Positions 8,074 through 16,417 of a stretch of 64,000 bases of DNA are shown here, in pieces (position 1 is the first letter of the stretch; each line of letters starts with the position of its first letter). The position numbers and the translations under genes are program-made. This DNA comes from Cellulomonas sp. RIT-PI-Y (GTDB taxonomy: Bacteria > Actinomycetota > Actinomycetes > Actinomycetales > Cellulomonadaceae). The notes beneath the pieces were generated by a model, which was given only the letters and a program-made list of their open reading frames with translations, was not told where the DNA came from and ran no database searches. The stretch lies in assembly GCF_025642745.1 (NCBI RefSeq), contig NZ_JANZKP010000001.1, forward strand, positions 1-64,000, in the 5' to 3' direction.

Positions 8074-9190
8074 GGATCGCGGCGGTCCGCTCGACCGGGT
8101 AGTCCCGCCGCACCCCGAACCAGGCCTGCCGGGCACGGGAGGCGGCGGTGTCCGGGTCGGTCAGCGCCCGGGCGATCGCCTCGGTGAGACCGGCGACGTC
8201 CCCGGCCGCCACCAGCTCGCCCCGGGGCTCCTCGCCCACCGGGCGCACGATCTCGTCCACGCCGCCGCCCGCCGTGGCCACCACCGGCACACCACGGGCC
8301 ATCGCCTCCGCCACCACCTGCCCGAACGGCTCCGGGGTCGGTGAGGCGTGCACCATCACGGTCAGCCGGTCCAGCTCGGCACCGGGATCGGCCACCCAGC
8401 CGGTGAACTCCACCCGGCCGGACAGCGCGGGCCGCGCGGCGGCGGACCGGACCCGGTCGGCGTACTCCTGCTCGGCGAACAGCGCGTCCCCGATCACCCG
8501 GAACCGCAGCGCGGGGAACCGGTCCGCCAGCAGCTCGGCCGCCGCGAGGAACTCCAGCTGGCCCTTGGTGGGACTGATCCGTCCGACGATCCCGACCACG
8601 GGCTCCGGCGGCCGGACCCGGTCGATCGGGTCCGGCCCGATCTGCTCCGGCGCCAGACCGGGGTGCGCCAGGGTCCACCGCGGCAGCGGCAGCAGGGTGT
8701 CCGCGGTCGCCCGGGAGTTCACCACCACCTCGGCCGCCGCGTGCCGCGCCAGCAGCCGGATCACCCGCGCCACCGGGCCGGGCAGGTAGTCCGTCGCGAT
8801 CCGGTCGTGCACGTGCCAGACCACCGGTCGGCGTACCAGCCGCCCGGCGAGCAGGCCGATCAGATCCGCCTTGAGCGACGTCGTGTGCACGACGTCCGGC
8901 GCCAGGGCGCGCAGCTCCCGGGCCAGCCGGGCCACGAACGGCACCGTGCGCAGCGCGCTCAGCCGTCCGAGCGAGTGCCGGTCCGTGCCCGCGACCCGCG
9001 GGTCCAGCGTCAGCACCTGCACCCGCGCGCCCACCGACCGCAGCCGGTCGACCAGCGGGCCGTCCGCGAACAGCAGGACCGTCACATCCACCAGAGCCGG
9101 GTCCAACGCCGCGACCGTGCGCAGCAGGGCCAGCTCGGCCCCGCCGGTCTGGGCGGTGTGGTCCAGCACCACCACCCGGACCGGGGTCAC
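7961..9190 (-). CDS. Glycosyltransferase family 4
   Basis: GT-B glycosyltransferase of 409 aa, last gene of the minus-strand polysaccharide operon. Motifs include DHTAQTGGAELALLR at the N-terminus, VVWHVHDRIA, VVNSRATADTL, VVGIVGRISPTKGQLE and PEPFGQVVAEAMARGVPVVAT. Its start overlaps the stop of the Wzz/BY-kinase-like gene (ATGA). The last ~35 residues, rich in Ala/Pro/Arg and ending in SPGPAER, are read from DNA that also codes the C-terminus of the convergent gene. They look like a non-conserved read-through extension caused by the lack of an earlier stop. Confidence 0.88.
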   Translation of the reverse strand: MTPVRVVVLDHTAQTGGAELALLRTVAALDPALVDVTVLLFADGPLVDRLRSVGARVQVLTLDPRVAGTDRHSLGRLSALRTVPFVARLARELRALAPDVVHTTSLKADLIGLLAGRLVRRPVVWHVHDRIATDYLPGPVARVIRLLARHAAAEVVVNSRATADTLLPLPRWTLAHPGLAPEQIGPDPIDRVRPPEPVVGIVGRISPTKGQLEFLAAAELLADRFPALRFRVIGDALFAEQEYADRVRSAAARPALSGRVEFTGWVADPGAELDRLTVMVHASPTPEPFGQVVAEAMARGVPVVATAGGGVDEIVRPVGEEPRGELVAAGDVAGLTEAIARALTDPDTAASRARQAWFGVRRDYPVERTAAILTAVWQRHARGSAPAASAAPGPTRWAPRPVSPGPAER

Positions 9191-11013
9191 GACCGGGCGG
9201 CGAAGTAGCTCGCCGGACGGCCGCGACCGCCACGGGGACCGGCGGGCACGGGCTCGGCGGACTCGGTGGTCTCCTCCGCCTCGGACGACGGCTCCTCGTC
9301 CTCGGAGTCGTCGGACTCGGGCTTGGCGTGCCCGGCGTGCTTGACGTCCTGCGCACGCTGGGACTGGCCCGCGGTGGTCGCGGAGGCGGTGGACTCCGCG
9401 GTGGTGGCGACCCGGTCGGCCGGCGCGGCGGACTCCGCGTCCCCCGCGTCCTCCGAGGTCGAGTCCGGGTCCCGTGCCGGATCGGTGTCCGCGCTCTCCG
9501 CACCGGCGAAGGCGTAGCTGGCCTCGTACCCGATCTCCCGACCGGCGGCGCCGTCCAGGCTCAGACCGAGCAGCCGGGCGTTGGCCGCGCGCAGCCGGTC
9601 CGAGGACTCCTCGACCGAGCCGATCCGGGTGTGGCCGATGGTCGCGGCCAGCAGCACCCCGTCCGCGTGCCCGCCCAGGATGGTGGCGTCCGCGGCGACC
9701 AGCATCGGCGGGGCGTCGATGATCACCACGTCGGCGGCGGCACGGAGCCGGGAGATCAAGCTGCGCACCTGGTCGCTGGCCAGGAAGTCGGCCGGATCGA
9801 GCTCGGTGCGCAGGGCGGGGTGCACGGCCAGGTGCGGGGTGGCGGTGGCCTCGGCGCCGGCCGCGGCGACCGCCTCGGAGACCGTGCCCTCCTCGGAGAC
9901 CGGCAGCAGCGCGTTCAGCCGGGGCTGGCGCAGATCGCCGGAGAGCACCACGACGCTGCGGCCGGACAGCGCCCAGGACGCCGCCAGGTTCGCCGCGACG
10001 AAGGACCTCGGGGTCTCCAGGTCGGCGGAGGTCACCACGATCACAGCACTGCCGGACTCGTTCTCCACCGCCGCCTGCAGCGCGGTCCGCAGCTCACGGA
10101 CCGAACGGGTGTAGGCGGTGGCCTCGCGGGTGGCGACCGGCAGCACCGACTCGGACTCCCAGGTCTTCAGCGCGTCGGTGGTGCCGGACAGGCGGGCCAG
10201 CACCGGCGCGGAGGCGGCCCGCCGGGCGGCACCGGCGGTGCGCACCCGGGTGTCCAGACCGCGGCGCAGCACGGCCAGCGCGATGCCGACCAGCAGACCG
10301 GCCAGCACGGCGATCGCGTAGACCAGGGAGACCGGCAGGCTGACCAGCTGGGCGCTGACCGCGTTCTGCAGCACACCTGCCGGGTTCGCCAGCACGGTGG
10401 CCTGCGCCTGCTGGGCGGCCAGCGTCTGGTACTGCTCCATGCTCGCCGAGTACTGCGCCTCCAGCAGACCGTCCACCGGGTCGTTGCCCGAGGTGCCCGA
10501 GGCGGCGGCGCTCGCGGCCCGGGCGCTGGTGATCGCCTTCTGCTGCTCGTCGATGGTCGCGGCCAGCGCGTCCAGTCGCTGCTTGATCCCGGTCAGGTCG
10601 TCGTCGAACTGTCCCTGCAACGCGGCCACGTAGGCACTCGCCATCGCGTTGGCGGCGGCGACGGTCGCCTCCGGGTCGGTGCCGGTGACGTCGACCACGA
10701 CGTTGTTCGGGTTGTCGGCGACGTACTGCGCGCTCGTCCCCCCGGCCAGCGCATCGGCGGTCACGCCCGCACCGAGCTCCTCGGCGGCCGCGGCCGCGAC
10801 GTCGTCGGAGGTCACCAGGCTGGGGTCGGACTCGATCCGGACCCCGGCGGCGGCCAGCGTCTCGGCGTCGACGATCTGGACGGTGGCCTCGGCCGCGTAC
10901 TGCGGCTCCTGGCCGGAGACGTAGAACCAGGCGCCGGCGACCGCGGCCACCAACGACACCAGGACCAACCACTTGCCGAACCACACGGTCCGGAGCATCT
11001 CCTGCAGGGTCAT
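9187..11013 (-). CDS. Wzz/BY-kinase-like polysaccharide co-polymerase with degenerate ATP site
   Basis: 608 aa. Residues ~14-32 and ~228-249 are membrane segments enclosing an external Wzz-type region, followed by a CpsD/CapB-like cytoplasmic ATPase domain. This architecture controls chain length and export. Here the Walker A position reads TSADLETPRS (328-337) instead of a GxGKS/T loop, with Arg where Lys is expected. Walker A' reads VVLSGDLRQPR and lacks its first Asp, while Walker B (VVIIDAPP, 429-436) is intact. ATP binding and tyrosine kinase activity are therefore doubtful. The C-terminal ~120 residues are acidic, Ser/Thr-rich, with few tyrosines rather than a Tyr cluster. Starts and ends in 4-base overlaps. 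Confidence 0.85.
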   Translation of the reverse strand: MTLQEMLRTVWFGKWLVLVSLVAAVAGAWFYVSGQEPQYAAEATVQIVDAETLAAAGVRIESDPSLVTSDDVAAAAAEELGAGVTADALAGGTSAQYVADNPNNVVVDVTGTDPEATVAAANAMASAYVAALQGQFDDDLTGIKQRLDALAATIDEQQKAITSARAASAAASGTSGNDPVDGLLEAQYSASMEQYQTLAAQQAQATVLANPAGVLQNAVSAQLVSLPVSLVYAIAVLAGLLVGIALAVLRRGLDTRVRTAGAARRAASAPVLARLSGTTDALKTWESESVLPVATREATAYTRSVRELRTALQAAVENESGSAVIVVTSADLETPRSFVAANLAASWALSGRSVVVLSGDLRQPRLNALLPVSEEGTVSEAVAAAGAEATATPHLAVHPALRTELDPADFLASDQVRSLISRLRAAADVVIIDAPPMLVAADATILGGHADGVLLAATIGHTRIGSVEESSDRLRAANARLLGLSLDGAAGREIGYEASYAFAGAESADTDPARDPDSTSEDAGDAESAAPADRVATTAESTASATTAGQSQRAQDVKHAGHAKPESDDSEDEEPSSEAEETTESAEPVPAGPRGGRGRPASYFAARS

Positions 11014-12182
11014 CGGGTCTCCTCGGTGGGAACGGGGGCCGACGACGCGACGACGGCGGGGACGGAGGGGGTACGGCCGAGCTCGGCGTCGGCCACGGCG
11101 CGCAGCCGGGCGACGAACCGGGGCAGGCCGAAGGACTCGGCATGGGCGCGGAGCAGGTCGGCGTCCCAGGCGCGGGCCAGGGCGCGGTCGATCGCGGCGG
11201 CGACGTCCTCGGCGGCCGGCGCGTCGAAGAACTCACCGGTGAGCCCGCCCCGGACCGTGTCCAGGTAGCCACCGTCGTGCAGCACCACCGACGGGCGGCC
11301 GAAGGCGGCGGCCTCCAGCGGTGACAGGCCGTAGTCCTCGTAGGAGGCGGCGACCAGCGCGGTGCAGTGCCGGTACAGCCAGCGCAGCCGGGCGTCGTCG
11401 ACCCGGCCGGCCAGCACCACCCGGGGCAGGTCGCCGACCCGCTGCGCCAACGCGGCGCGCTCCGGTCCGTCACCGACGACCACCAGGCGCAGACCCGGGC
11501 TGCGGCGCACCGCCTCGACGATCACGTCGACGTTCTTGTACGGCAGCAGTCGGGCGACGCAGAGCAGGAACCCCGGCTCGACGCCCTCGACCGGCAGCTC
11601 CGGACCGTCGGGCAGCATGGCCGGCGGCGGCGGCACCACCTCGGCGTCGATGCCGTACACCTCCCGGACCGCGCGGGCGGTCACCGTGGAGTTCGCCAGG
11701 TACCGGTCGGCGGTGTGCGCCGCCCGCTGGTCCCAGGCCCGCAGTCGCGGGGTCAGCGCACCGAGGACGCGAGCCGTCGCCCACCGCGTGAGCCCGCCGT
11801 CCCGCCCGAGGTACCGGTCACCCTGGTACAGCCACCGGGCCGGAGCGTGGCAGTAGACCACCTTGCGACCGGTCACCGGAAAACCGTGCGCCCAGCCGGT
11901 GGAGGAGGCCAGCACCAGCTCGGCGTCGATCGGGGTGCGGGCCACCGCGCCGGCCAGCAGCGGCAGCGCCAGTCGGTGCGAGCGGCGCAGCGGGCCGATC
12001 CGGTTCAGCCGGGAGGTCCGCAGGTCCAGCGCGCCGAACTCCGGGAAGGTGCCCGCCGGGTGGTGCAGCGTGGTGTACATCGGCGCACCGGGGAAGGCCT
12101 CGGCCATCATCAGCGCCACCCGCTCGGCGCCACCCCGCTGGGTGGCGTAGTCATGGGCGAGCGCGATCTCAGCGGCCGCCAT
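11010..12182 (-). CDS. Glycosyltransferase family 4
   Basis: GT-B glycosyltransferase of 390 aa starting MAAAEIALAHDYATQRGGAE, a classic GT4 N-terminus. It also has KVVYCHAPARWLYQ, FLLCVARLLPYKNVDVIV and EDYGLSPLEAAAFGRPSVV. The ATG at 12182 is preferred because it starts at the conserved region; an in-frame ATG at 12200 would add MWWWAD. Either start lies inside the 3' end of the phosphoglycosyltransferase gene, so translation is coupled. Enzymes of this subtype usually transfer mannose or a related sugar early in repeat-unit assembly; that is family knowledge, not seen here. Confidence 0.88.
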   Translation of the reverse strand: MAAAEIALAHDYATQRGGAERVALMMAEAFPGAPMYTTLHHPAGTFPEFGALDLRTSRLNRIGPLRRSHRLALPLLAGAVARTPIDAELVLASSTGWAHGFPVTGRKVVYCHAPARWLYQGDRYLGRDGGLTRWATARVLGALTPRLRAWDQRAAHTADRYLANSTVTARAVREVYGIDAEVVPPPPAMLPDGPELPVEGVEPGFLLCVARLLPYKNVDVIVEAVRRSPGLRLVVVGDGPERAALAQRVGDLPRVVLAGRVDDARLRWLYRHCTALVAASYEDYGLSPLEAAAFGRPSVVLHDGGYLDTVRGGLTGEFFDAPAAEDVAAAIDRALARAWDADLLRAHAESFGLPRFVARLRAVADAELGRTPSVPAVVASSAPVPTEETR

Positions 12183-13761
12183 GTCCGCCCACCACCACAC
12201 CGAGGGTCCGCCACAGGATCATCAGGTCGAAGGCGATCGACCAGTTCTCCACGTAGCGCAGGTCCAGTTTCACCGCCTCCTCCCAGGGGAGGTCGGCACG
12301 GCCGCTGATCTGCCACAGCCCGGTCAGTCCCGGCTTCACCAGCAGCCGACGACGGGCGGACTCGCGGTACTGCACCACCTCGTGCGGGAGCGGCGGACGC
12401 GGGCCGACCAGCGCCATGTCGCCGCGCACCACGTTGAACAGCTGGGGCAGTTCGTCCAGCGAGTGCCGCCGCAGGAAGTGCCCGATCCGGGTGATCCGCG
12501 GGTCGTGGTCCAGCTTGAACAGCGGGCCGTCCGCCTGGTTCGCGTCCTGGAGCTCGGCCAGTCTCTTCTCCGCGTCGACCACCATGCTGCGGAACTTCAG
12601 CATGGAGAACTCCCGGCCCTCCTTGCCGACCCGGGTCTGCTTGAACAGCACCGGTCCGGGGCTGGTGACCTTCACCGCGAGCGCGACCACGGCCAGCACC
12701 GGGGCGAGCACGAGCAGACCCCCCACCGCCGCCGTGGTGTCGAAGACACGCTTGTAGACGATCCGGGACCGGCGGGACTCCGCGGCGTTCACGTGGATCA
12801 GCGACAGCCCGGCGGTCGGCTCCAGGCTGACCCGCGGTCCGAAGACCTCCACGATCCCCGGCGCGACGACGAGCTCGGTCCGGGTCCGCTGCAGCGCCCA
12901 GGACAGTCGGCGCAGCGCCTGCCCGGACAGCTCGGAACCGGTCACGATCACCACGTCGAACCGGCCGTCGACCGCCACCTGCACCACGTCGGACACCGTG
13001 CCCAGGACCGGGACACCGAGTCCCGGCATCGGGCCGTCGAAGGACGGCACGCAGACCCCGGCGATCTGGTACCCGTGCTGCGGCAGGCCCCGCAGGTCCT
13101 GCACCACACCGGTGATCGAGGACGCGTCGCCGACCACGAGGGTCCGCCGCATCGACTCGCCCGCCGCCCGGCGCTTGTGCAGGGATCGGCGTGCCACGTG
13201 CCGCGCCGCGATCAGCACCACCACCACCAGCGGCAGCGCGGCGAACACGATGGTGCGCGGCACCTCGACGTCGGCGCCGACCGCGAGCAGGGCCAGACCG
13301 GCGGCGCTCAGCACACCGCCGCGGATCACGGCCTCGAACTCCAGATGGCCGTCGCCGATCACCTGACGCTCGTACCCGCGCTCGACGGCGGTCATCGCGA
13401 CGAACAGCACGCCGATCATCAGGCCCCAGCTGAGCTGGAGCAGGCTCACCCCGTGCAGGAGGAACAGCAGCAGGGTGGGGATGCCGGTCGCCAGCACCAG
13501 ATCGCGGGCCAGCGTCTCGGCCTGGTAGCTCGCGTGCTGGCTGCGCCAGTCGGAGGCCTCGGTGCCGGGCAACGGCGTGTGGAACGGCTTGTCGGACGCC
13601 CAGGACAGACGCGGTCCGCGGGTGGAGCGGCGACGCTCCGCGGCGTCGTCGGCGTGGACCGTGACGCCCTCCGGCGGGGTCTCCACCGCGGTGAACCGGG
13701 CGGAGGGGTCAGCGGCGCCGCGCTCGGTGCGCGGTACGTCCTGATCGTCGAGCAGACTCAT
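12169..13761 (-). CDS. Polyprenyl glycosylphosphotransferase (initiating enzyme)
   Basis: 530 aa, WbaP/WcaJ-like polyprenyl-phosphate hexose-1-phosphate transferase that would load the first sugar on undecaprenyl phosphate. After an ~85-residue disordered N-terminus come several membrane helices, a Rossmann-like CoA-binding-type region (TLVVGDASSITGVV), then the catalytic domain: KRVFDTTAAVGGLLVLAPVL, SPGPVLFKQTRVG, MLKFRSM, IGHFLRRHSLDELPQLFNV, GDMALVGPRPP and KPGLTGLWQISGR. It is first in the minus-strand operon with a strong AGGGGGA ribosome site before the ATG. Which sugar is loaded cannot be told. Very clear family. Confidence 0.93.
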   Translation of the reverse strand: MSLLDDQDVPRTERGAADPSARFTAVETPPEGVTVHADDAAERRRSTRGPRLSWASDKPFHTPLPGTEASDWRSQHASYQAETLARDLVLATGIPTLLLFLLHGVSLLQLSWGLMIGVLFVAMTAVERGYERQVIGDGHLEFEAVIRGGVLSAAGLALLAVGADVEVPRTIVFAALPLVVVVLIAARHVARRSLHKRRAAGESMRRTLVVGDASSITGVVQDLRGLPQHGYQIAGVCVPSFDGPMPGLGVPVLGTVSDVVQVAVDGRFDVVIVTGSELSGQALRRLSWALQRTRTELVVAPGIVEVFGPRVSLEPTAGLSLIHVNAAESRRSRIVYKRVFDTTAAVGGLLVLAPVLAVVALAVKVTSPGPVLFKQTRVGKEGREFSMLKFRSMVVDAEKRLAELQDANQADGPLFKLDHDPRITRIGHFLRRHSLDELPQLFNVVRGDMALVGPRPPLPHEVVQYRESARRRLLVKPGLTGLWQISGRADLPWEEAVKLDLRYVENWSIAFDLMILWRTLGVVVGGHGGR

Positions 13762-13871
13762 GGGTCCCCCTGTGCCTCGGTGACGCTCGTGAGGCTATAT
13801 CAGTGGGTTTGTCCTAGTCCGCCCTATCTGTCCGTTTTCACCCCGTTCGCACCCGTATGGGTGAGTCGGTG
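13762..13871 (-). promoter_or_regulatory. Leader/promoter region of the minus-strand polysaccharide operon
   Basis: 110 non-coding bases between the polysaccharide operon and pth, both on the minus strand. The segment is less GC-rich than its surroundings and reads TGATATAG on the minus strand about 40 bases before the initiating transferase, a possible -10. It also contains CTGTCCGTTTT and TTTGTCCT, which recur just upstream of the GT4-GT2 fusion gene (2167-2182). No clear -35 was found. Confidence 0.4.
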
Positions 13872-14495
13872 TCAGACGCCCTTGGTGTGGAAACGCAGCT
13901 GGGCCTTCTCCAGCCCTTCGGTGATCAGGAGTTCGACCGCGTCCGCCGCGTCGTCGAGCAGGAACGGCAGCTCCTTGCGCTCGCTCCCGCCGAAGTCCTT
14001 CAGCACGAAGTCAGCCGCGTCCTGACGCCCCGGCGGCCGCCCCACCCCGACCCGCACCCGCAGGTAGTCCTTGGTGCCCAGCGCCTTGGTGGTGTCCCGC
14101 AGACCGTTGTGCCCACCCTCACCGCCACCCCGCTTGAGCCGCACCGCACCGAACGGGATGTCCAGCTCGTCGTGGACCATGACCACCCGCTCCGCGGGGA
14201 TGTCGTAGTACTGCGCCAGCCCGGAGACCGGACCGCCCGAGGTGTTCATGTAGGTGCCCGGCTTCGCCAGCACCGCCCGCGGCCCGGGCGCCCCACCCGG
14301 CAGCGTGCCGATCCGGACCTCCGCGGTGGCCGCCTGCGGTCGACGGGACAGCAGCCCGCCGCCCCGGGTGGAGAACGGGGTCGACGCGCGCCGCGCCAGC
14401 TCGTCCAGCACCATCTGCCCGACGTTGTGCCGGTTCCCGGCGTACTGCGGTCCGGGGTTGCCCAGCCCGACCACCAGCCAACGGCCCTCGCTCAT
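13872..14495 (-). CDS. pth: Peptidyl-tRNA hydrolase
   Basis: Cytoplasmic enzyme (207 aa) that cleaves peptidyl-tRNAs released from stalled ribosomes. The family signature is complete: [21 protein letters not shown] at the N-terminus with the catalytic His in [17 protein letters not shown], and [21 protein letters not shown] followed by GGHNGLRD. Length is normal. It follows rplY on the same strand, the usual actinobacterial order, separated by a hairpin terminator. The ATG is preceded by a purine-rich AGGAGAA stretch. No oddity seen. Confidence 0.97.
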   Translation of the reverse strand: MSEGRWLVVGLGNPGPQYAGNRHNVGQMVLDELARRASTPFSTRGGGLLSRRPQAATAEVRIGTLPGGAPGPRAVLAKPGTYMNTSGGPVSGLAQYYDIPAERVVMVHDELDIPFGAVRLKRGGGEGGHNGLRDTTKALGTKDYLRVRVGVGRPPGRQDAADFVLKDFGGSERKELPFLLDDAADAVELLITEGLEKAQLRFHTKGV

Positions 14496-14527
14496 CGTTC
14501 TCCTTCTGGGTGGGTCCGGACATGCCG

Positions 14528-14558
14528 GACGCCCGGCACCTGCACGGTACCGGGCGTC
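14528..14558 (-). terminator. Hairpin between rplY and pth
   Basis: Perfect 9-bp inverted repeat GACGCCCGG ... CCGGGCGTC with a 13-base loop, directly downstream of rplY. There is no U-tract, as usual for actinobacterial terminators. It may end or attenuate the prs-rplY transcript before pth. Confidence 0.6.
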
Positions 14559-14596
14559 TCGGCGTGGTCGGCGCGCTCAGCGCACGCCGGTGGAGG

Positions 14597-15196
14597 TCAC
14601 TCCGCGGCGGCCTCGGCAGCCTCGGCAGCAGCGGCGTCGGCCTCCTCGTCGGCGGCGGTCGCACGCGGCACGGCGATGGCGACCATGACGATCTCGCCGT
14701 CGGTCAGCAGCGCGGTGCCCTGGGGCAGGGTCAGCTGGGCGGCGGTGATCGCGGCACCGGCCTCCAGTCCCTCGATGTCGACCTCCACGTGCTGCGGCAG
14801 GTGGGTCGCCTCGGCCTCGAGTTCGACGTTCTGGGTCTCCACGATGTGGATCGTGCCGGGGGCGGACTCACCGACGATGGTGACCGGGACCTCGACCGAG
14901 ACCTTCTCACCCTTGCGGACGATCAGCAGGTCGACGTGCTCGATGACCTGGCGGACCGGGTCGCGCTGCACGTCCTTGGCGATGGCCAGGGTGTCCTTGC
15001 CGTCGAGCTCGATGGTGAACAGGGCGTTGGCCTGCTTCAGCGACATCATGGTGGCGTGGCCCGGCAGGGACACGTGCACCGGGTCGGTCCCGTGGCCGTA
15101 GAGCACCGCGGGGATCTGGTTGGCCCGGCGCAGGCGACGGGCGGCGCCCTTGCCGAACTCGGTACGGGTGGTGGCGACGAGCTTGACCTCAGACAT
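14597..15196 (-). CDS. rplY: 50S ribosomal protein L25 (Ctc family)
   Basis: 199 aa, long-form L25/general stress protein Ctc that binds 5S rRNA. The L25 N-terminal domain is seen in RTEFGKGAARRLRRANQIPAV and LYGHGTDPVHVSLPG, followed by the TL5-type C-terminal beta domain (VEVPVTIVGESAPGTIHIVE, PQHVEVDIEGLEAG). It ends in an Ala/Glu-rich tail (AAAAEAAEAAAE), common in actinobacterial versions. The ATG at 15196 is chosen because MSEVKLVATTRTEFGKG is the family start; the frame is open farther upstream without similarity. It lies between prs and pth. Confidence 0.95.
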   Translation of the reverse strand: MSEVKLVATTRTEFGKGAARRLRRANQIPAVLYGHGTDPVHVSLPGHATMMSLKQANALFTIELDGKDTLAIAKDVQRDPVRQVIEHVDLLIVRKGEKVSVEVPVTIVGESAPGTIHIVETQNVELEAEATHLPQHVEVDIEGLEAGAAITAAQLTLPQGTALLTDGEIVMVAIAVPRATAADEEADAAAAEAAEAAAE

Positions 15197-15390
15197 GGTG
15201 ACTCCTGTGCGTACGGGGGTGGCGAAGGCGACGTGGCCTCGACGCGGCACGACAGACGGGCACGCGGAGGCATCCACCCTGTCGATCACGGAGCGGCAGG
15301 TCGGGCCCGAAGACCGTTCCCGTCCGACGTCCCTCGCCGAGGCAACTTGCCGATCTTACCCGCTCGGACCCCCGGTGCGGAAACCGACGA

Positions 15391-15420
15391 CGCCCCGCCC
15401 TCCGCACGGAGGACGGGGCG
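15391..15420 (-). terminator. Strong GC hairpin downstream of prs
   Basis: Inverted repeat of 14 bp (CGCCCCGCCCTCCG / CGGAGGACGGGGCG, one mismatch) almost closed on itself, beginning 14 bases after the prs stop on the minus strand. It probably ends the glmU-prs transcript, so rplY would have its own promoter in the following ~190 bases. Confidence 0.7.
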
Positions 15421-15433
15421 CCGGGGAGTCCGC

Positions 15434-16417
15434 TCAGGCGCGGCCGTCGAACAGCGAGGTCACCGACCCGTCGTCGAAGACCTCCCGGATCGCCCGCCCG
15501 AGCAGCGGGGCGATCGACAGCACCGTCAGCTTCGGGAACCGGTGCTCCTCCGGGATCGGCAGCGTGTCGGTGACGATGACCTCCCGAGCACCGCACTGCT
15601 GCAGGCGGTCGGCGGCGGGGTCGGAGAGCACACCGTGGGTCGCCGCGACGATGACGTCCTTGGCACCCGCGTCCAGCAGCACCCGGACCGCGCCGGTGAT
15701 GGTGCCCGCGGTGTCGATCAGGTCGTCGACCAGCACGCAGGTGCGGCCCTCGACGTCGCCGACCACACGGTTCGCCACGGTCTTGTTCGGCTGGTTGATG
15801 TCGCGCGACTTGTGCACGAAGGCCAGCGGCCCGCCGCCGAGCTTCTGCGCCCAGAGCTCCGCCACCCGGATCCGGCCGGCGTCCGGGGACACCACGGTGA
15901 CGTTCTGCACGTCGACCCGGCTCCGCACGTAGTCGGTGAGGATCGGCATCGCCCACAGGTGGTCCACCGGGCCGTCGAAGAAGCCCTGGATCTGCGCGGC
16001 GTGCAGGTCGACGCTCATCAGACGGTCGGCACCGGCGGTCTTGAACAGGTCCGCCATCAGCCGGGCCGAGATCGGCTCGCGGCCGCGGTGCTTCTTGTCC
16101 TGCCGGGCGTAGCCGTAGAACGGCGCGATCACCGTGATGGTCTTGGCCGACGCCCGCTTGAGCGCGTCCACCATCAACAGGTGCTCCATCACCCACTGGT
16201 TGATCGACGCGGCGTGGCTCTGCAGCGCGAACACGTCCGCGCCACGCACCGACTCGGCGAACCGCACGTAGATCTCGCCGTTGGCGAAGTCGTAGGCGGT
16301 GGTGGGGAGCAGCTCGGTGTCGAGGCTCTCCGCGACGGCGGTGGCCAGGTCGGGGTGTGCCCGCCCGGAGACCAGGACGAGGCGCTTCTCCTCGGCCTGC
16401 TCGATCGACCCAGTCAT
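15434..16417 (-). CDS. prs: Ribose-phosphate pyrophosphokinase
   Basis: Makes PRPP from ribose-5-phosphate and ATP for nucleotide, His and Trp synthesis. The 327-aa protein has the class I PRPP synthetase motifs: [36 protein letters not shown] (ATP flexible loop), [27 protein letters not shown], and the PRPP-binding loop [14 protein letters not shown]. The ATG overlaps the glmU stop by 4 bases, so the pair is a translationally coupled operon, a common actinobacterial arrangement that joins UDP-GlcNAc and PRPP supply. Confidence 0.97.
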   Translation of the reverse strand: MTGSIEQAEEKRLVLVSGRAHPDLATAVAESLDTELLPTTAYDFANGEIYVRFAESVRGADVFALQSHAASINQWVMEHLLMVDALKRASAKTITVIAPFYGYARQDKKHRGREPISARLMADLFKTAGADRLMSVDLHAAQIQGFFDGPVDHLWAMPILTDYVRSRVDVQNVTVVSPDAGRIRVAELWAQKLGGGPLAFVHKSRDINQPNKTVANRVVGDVEGRTCVLVDDLIDTAGTITGAVRVLLDAGAKDVIVAATHGVLSDPAADRLQQCGAREVIVTDTLPIPEEHRFPKLTVLSIAPLLGRAIREVFDDGSVTSLFDGRA

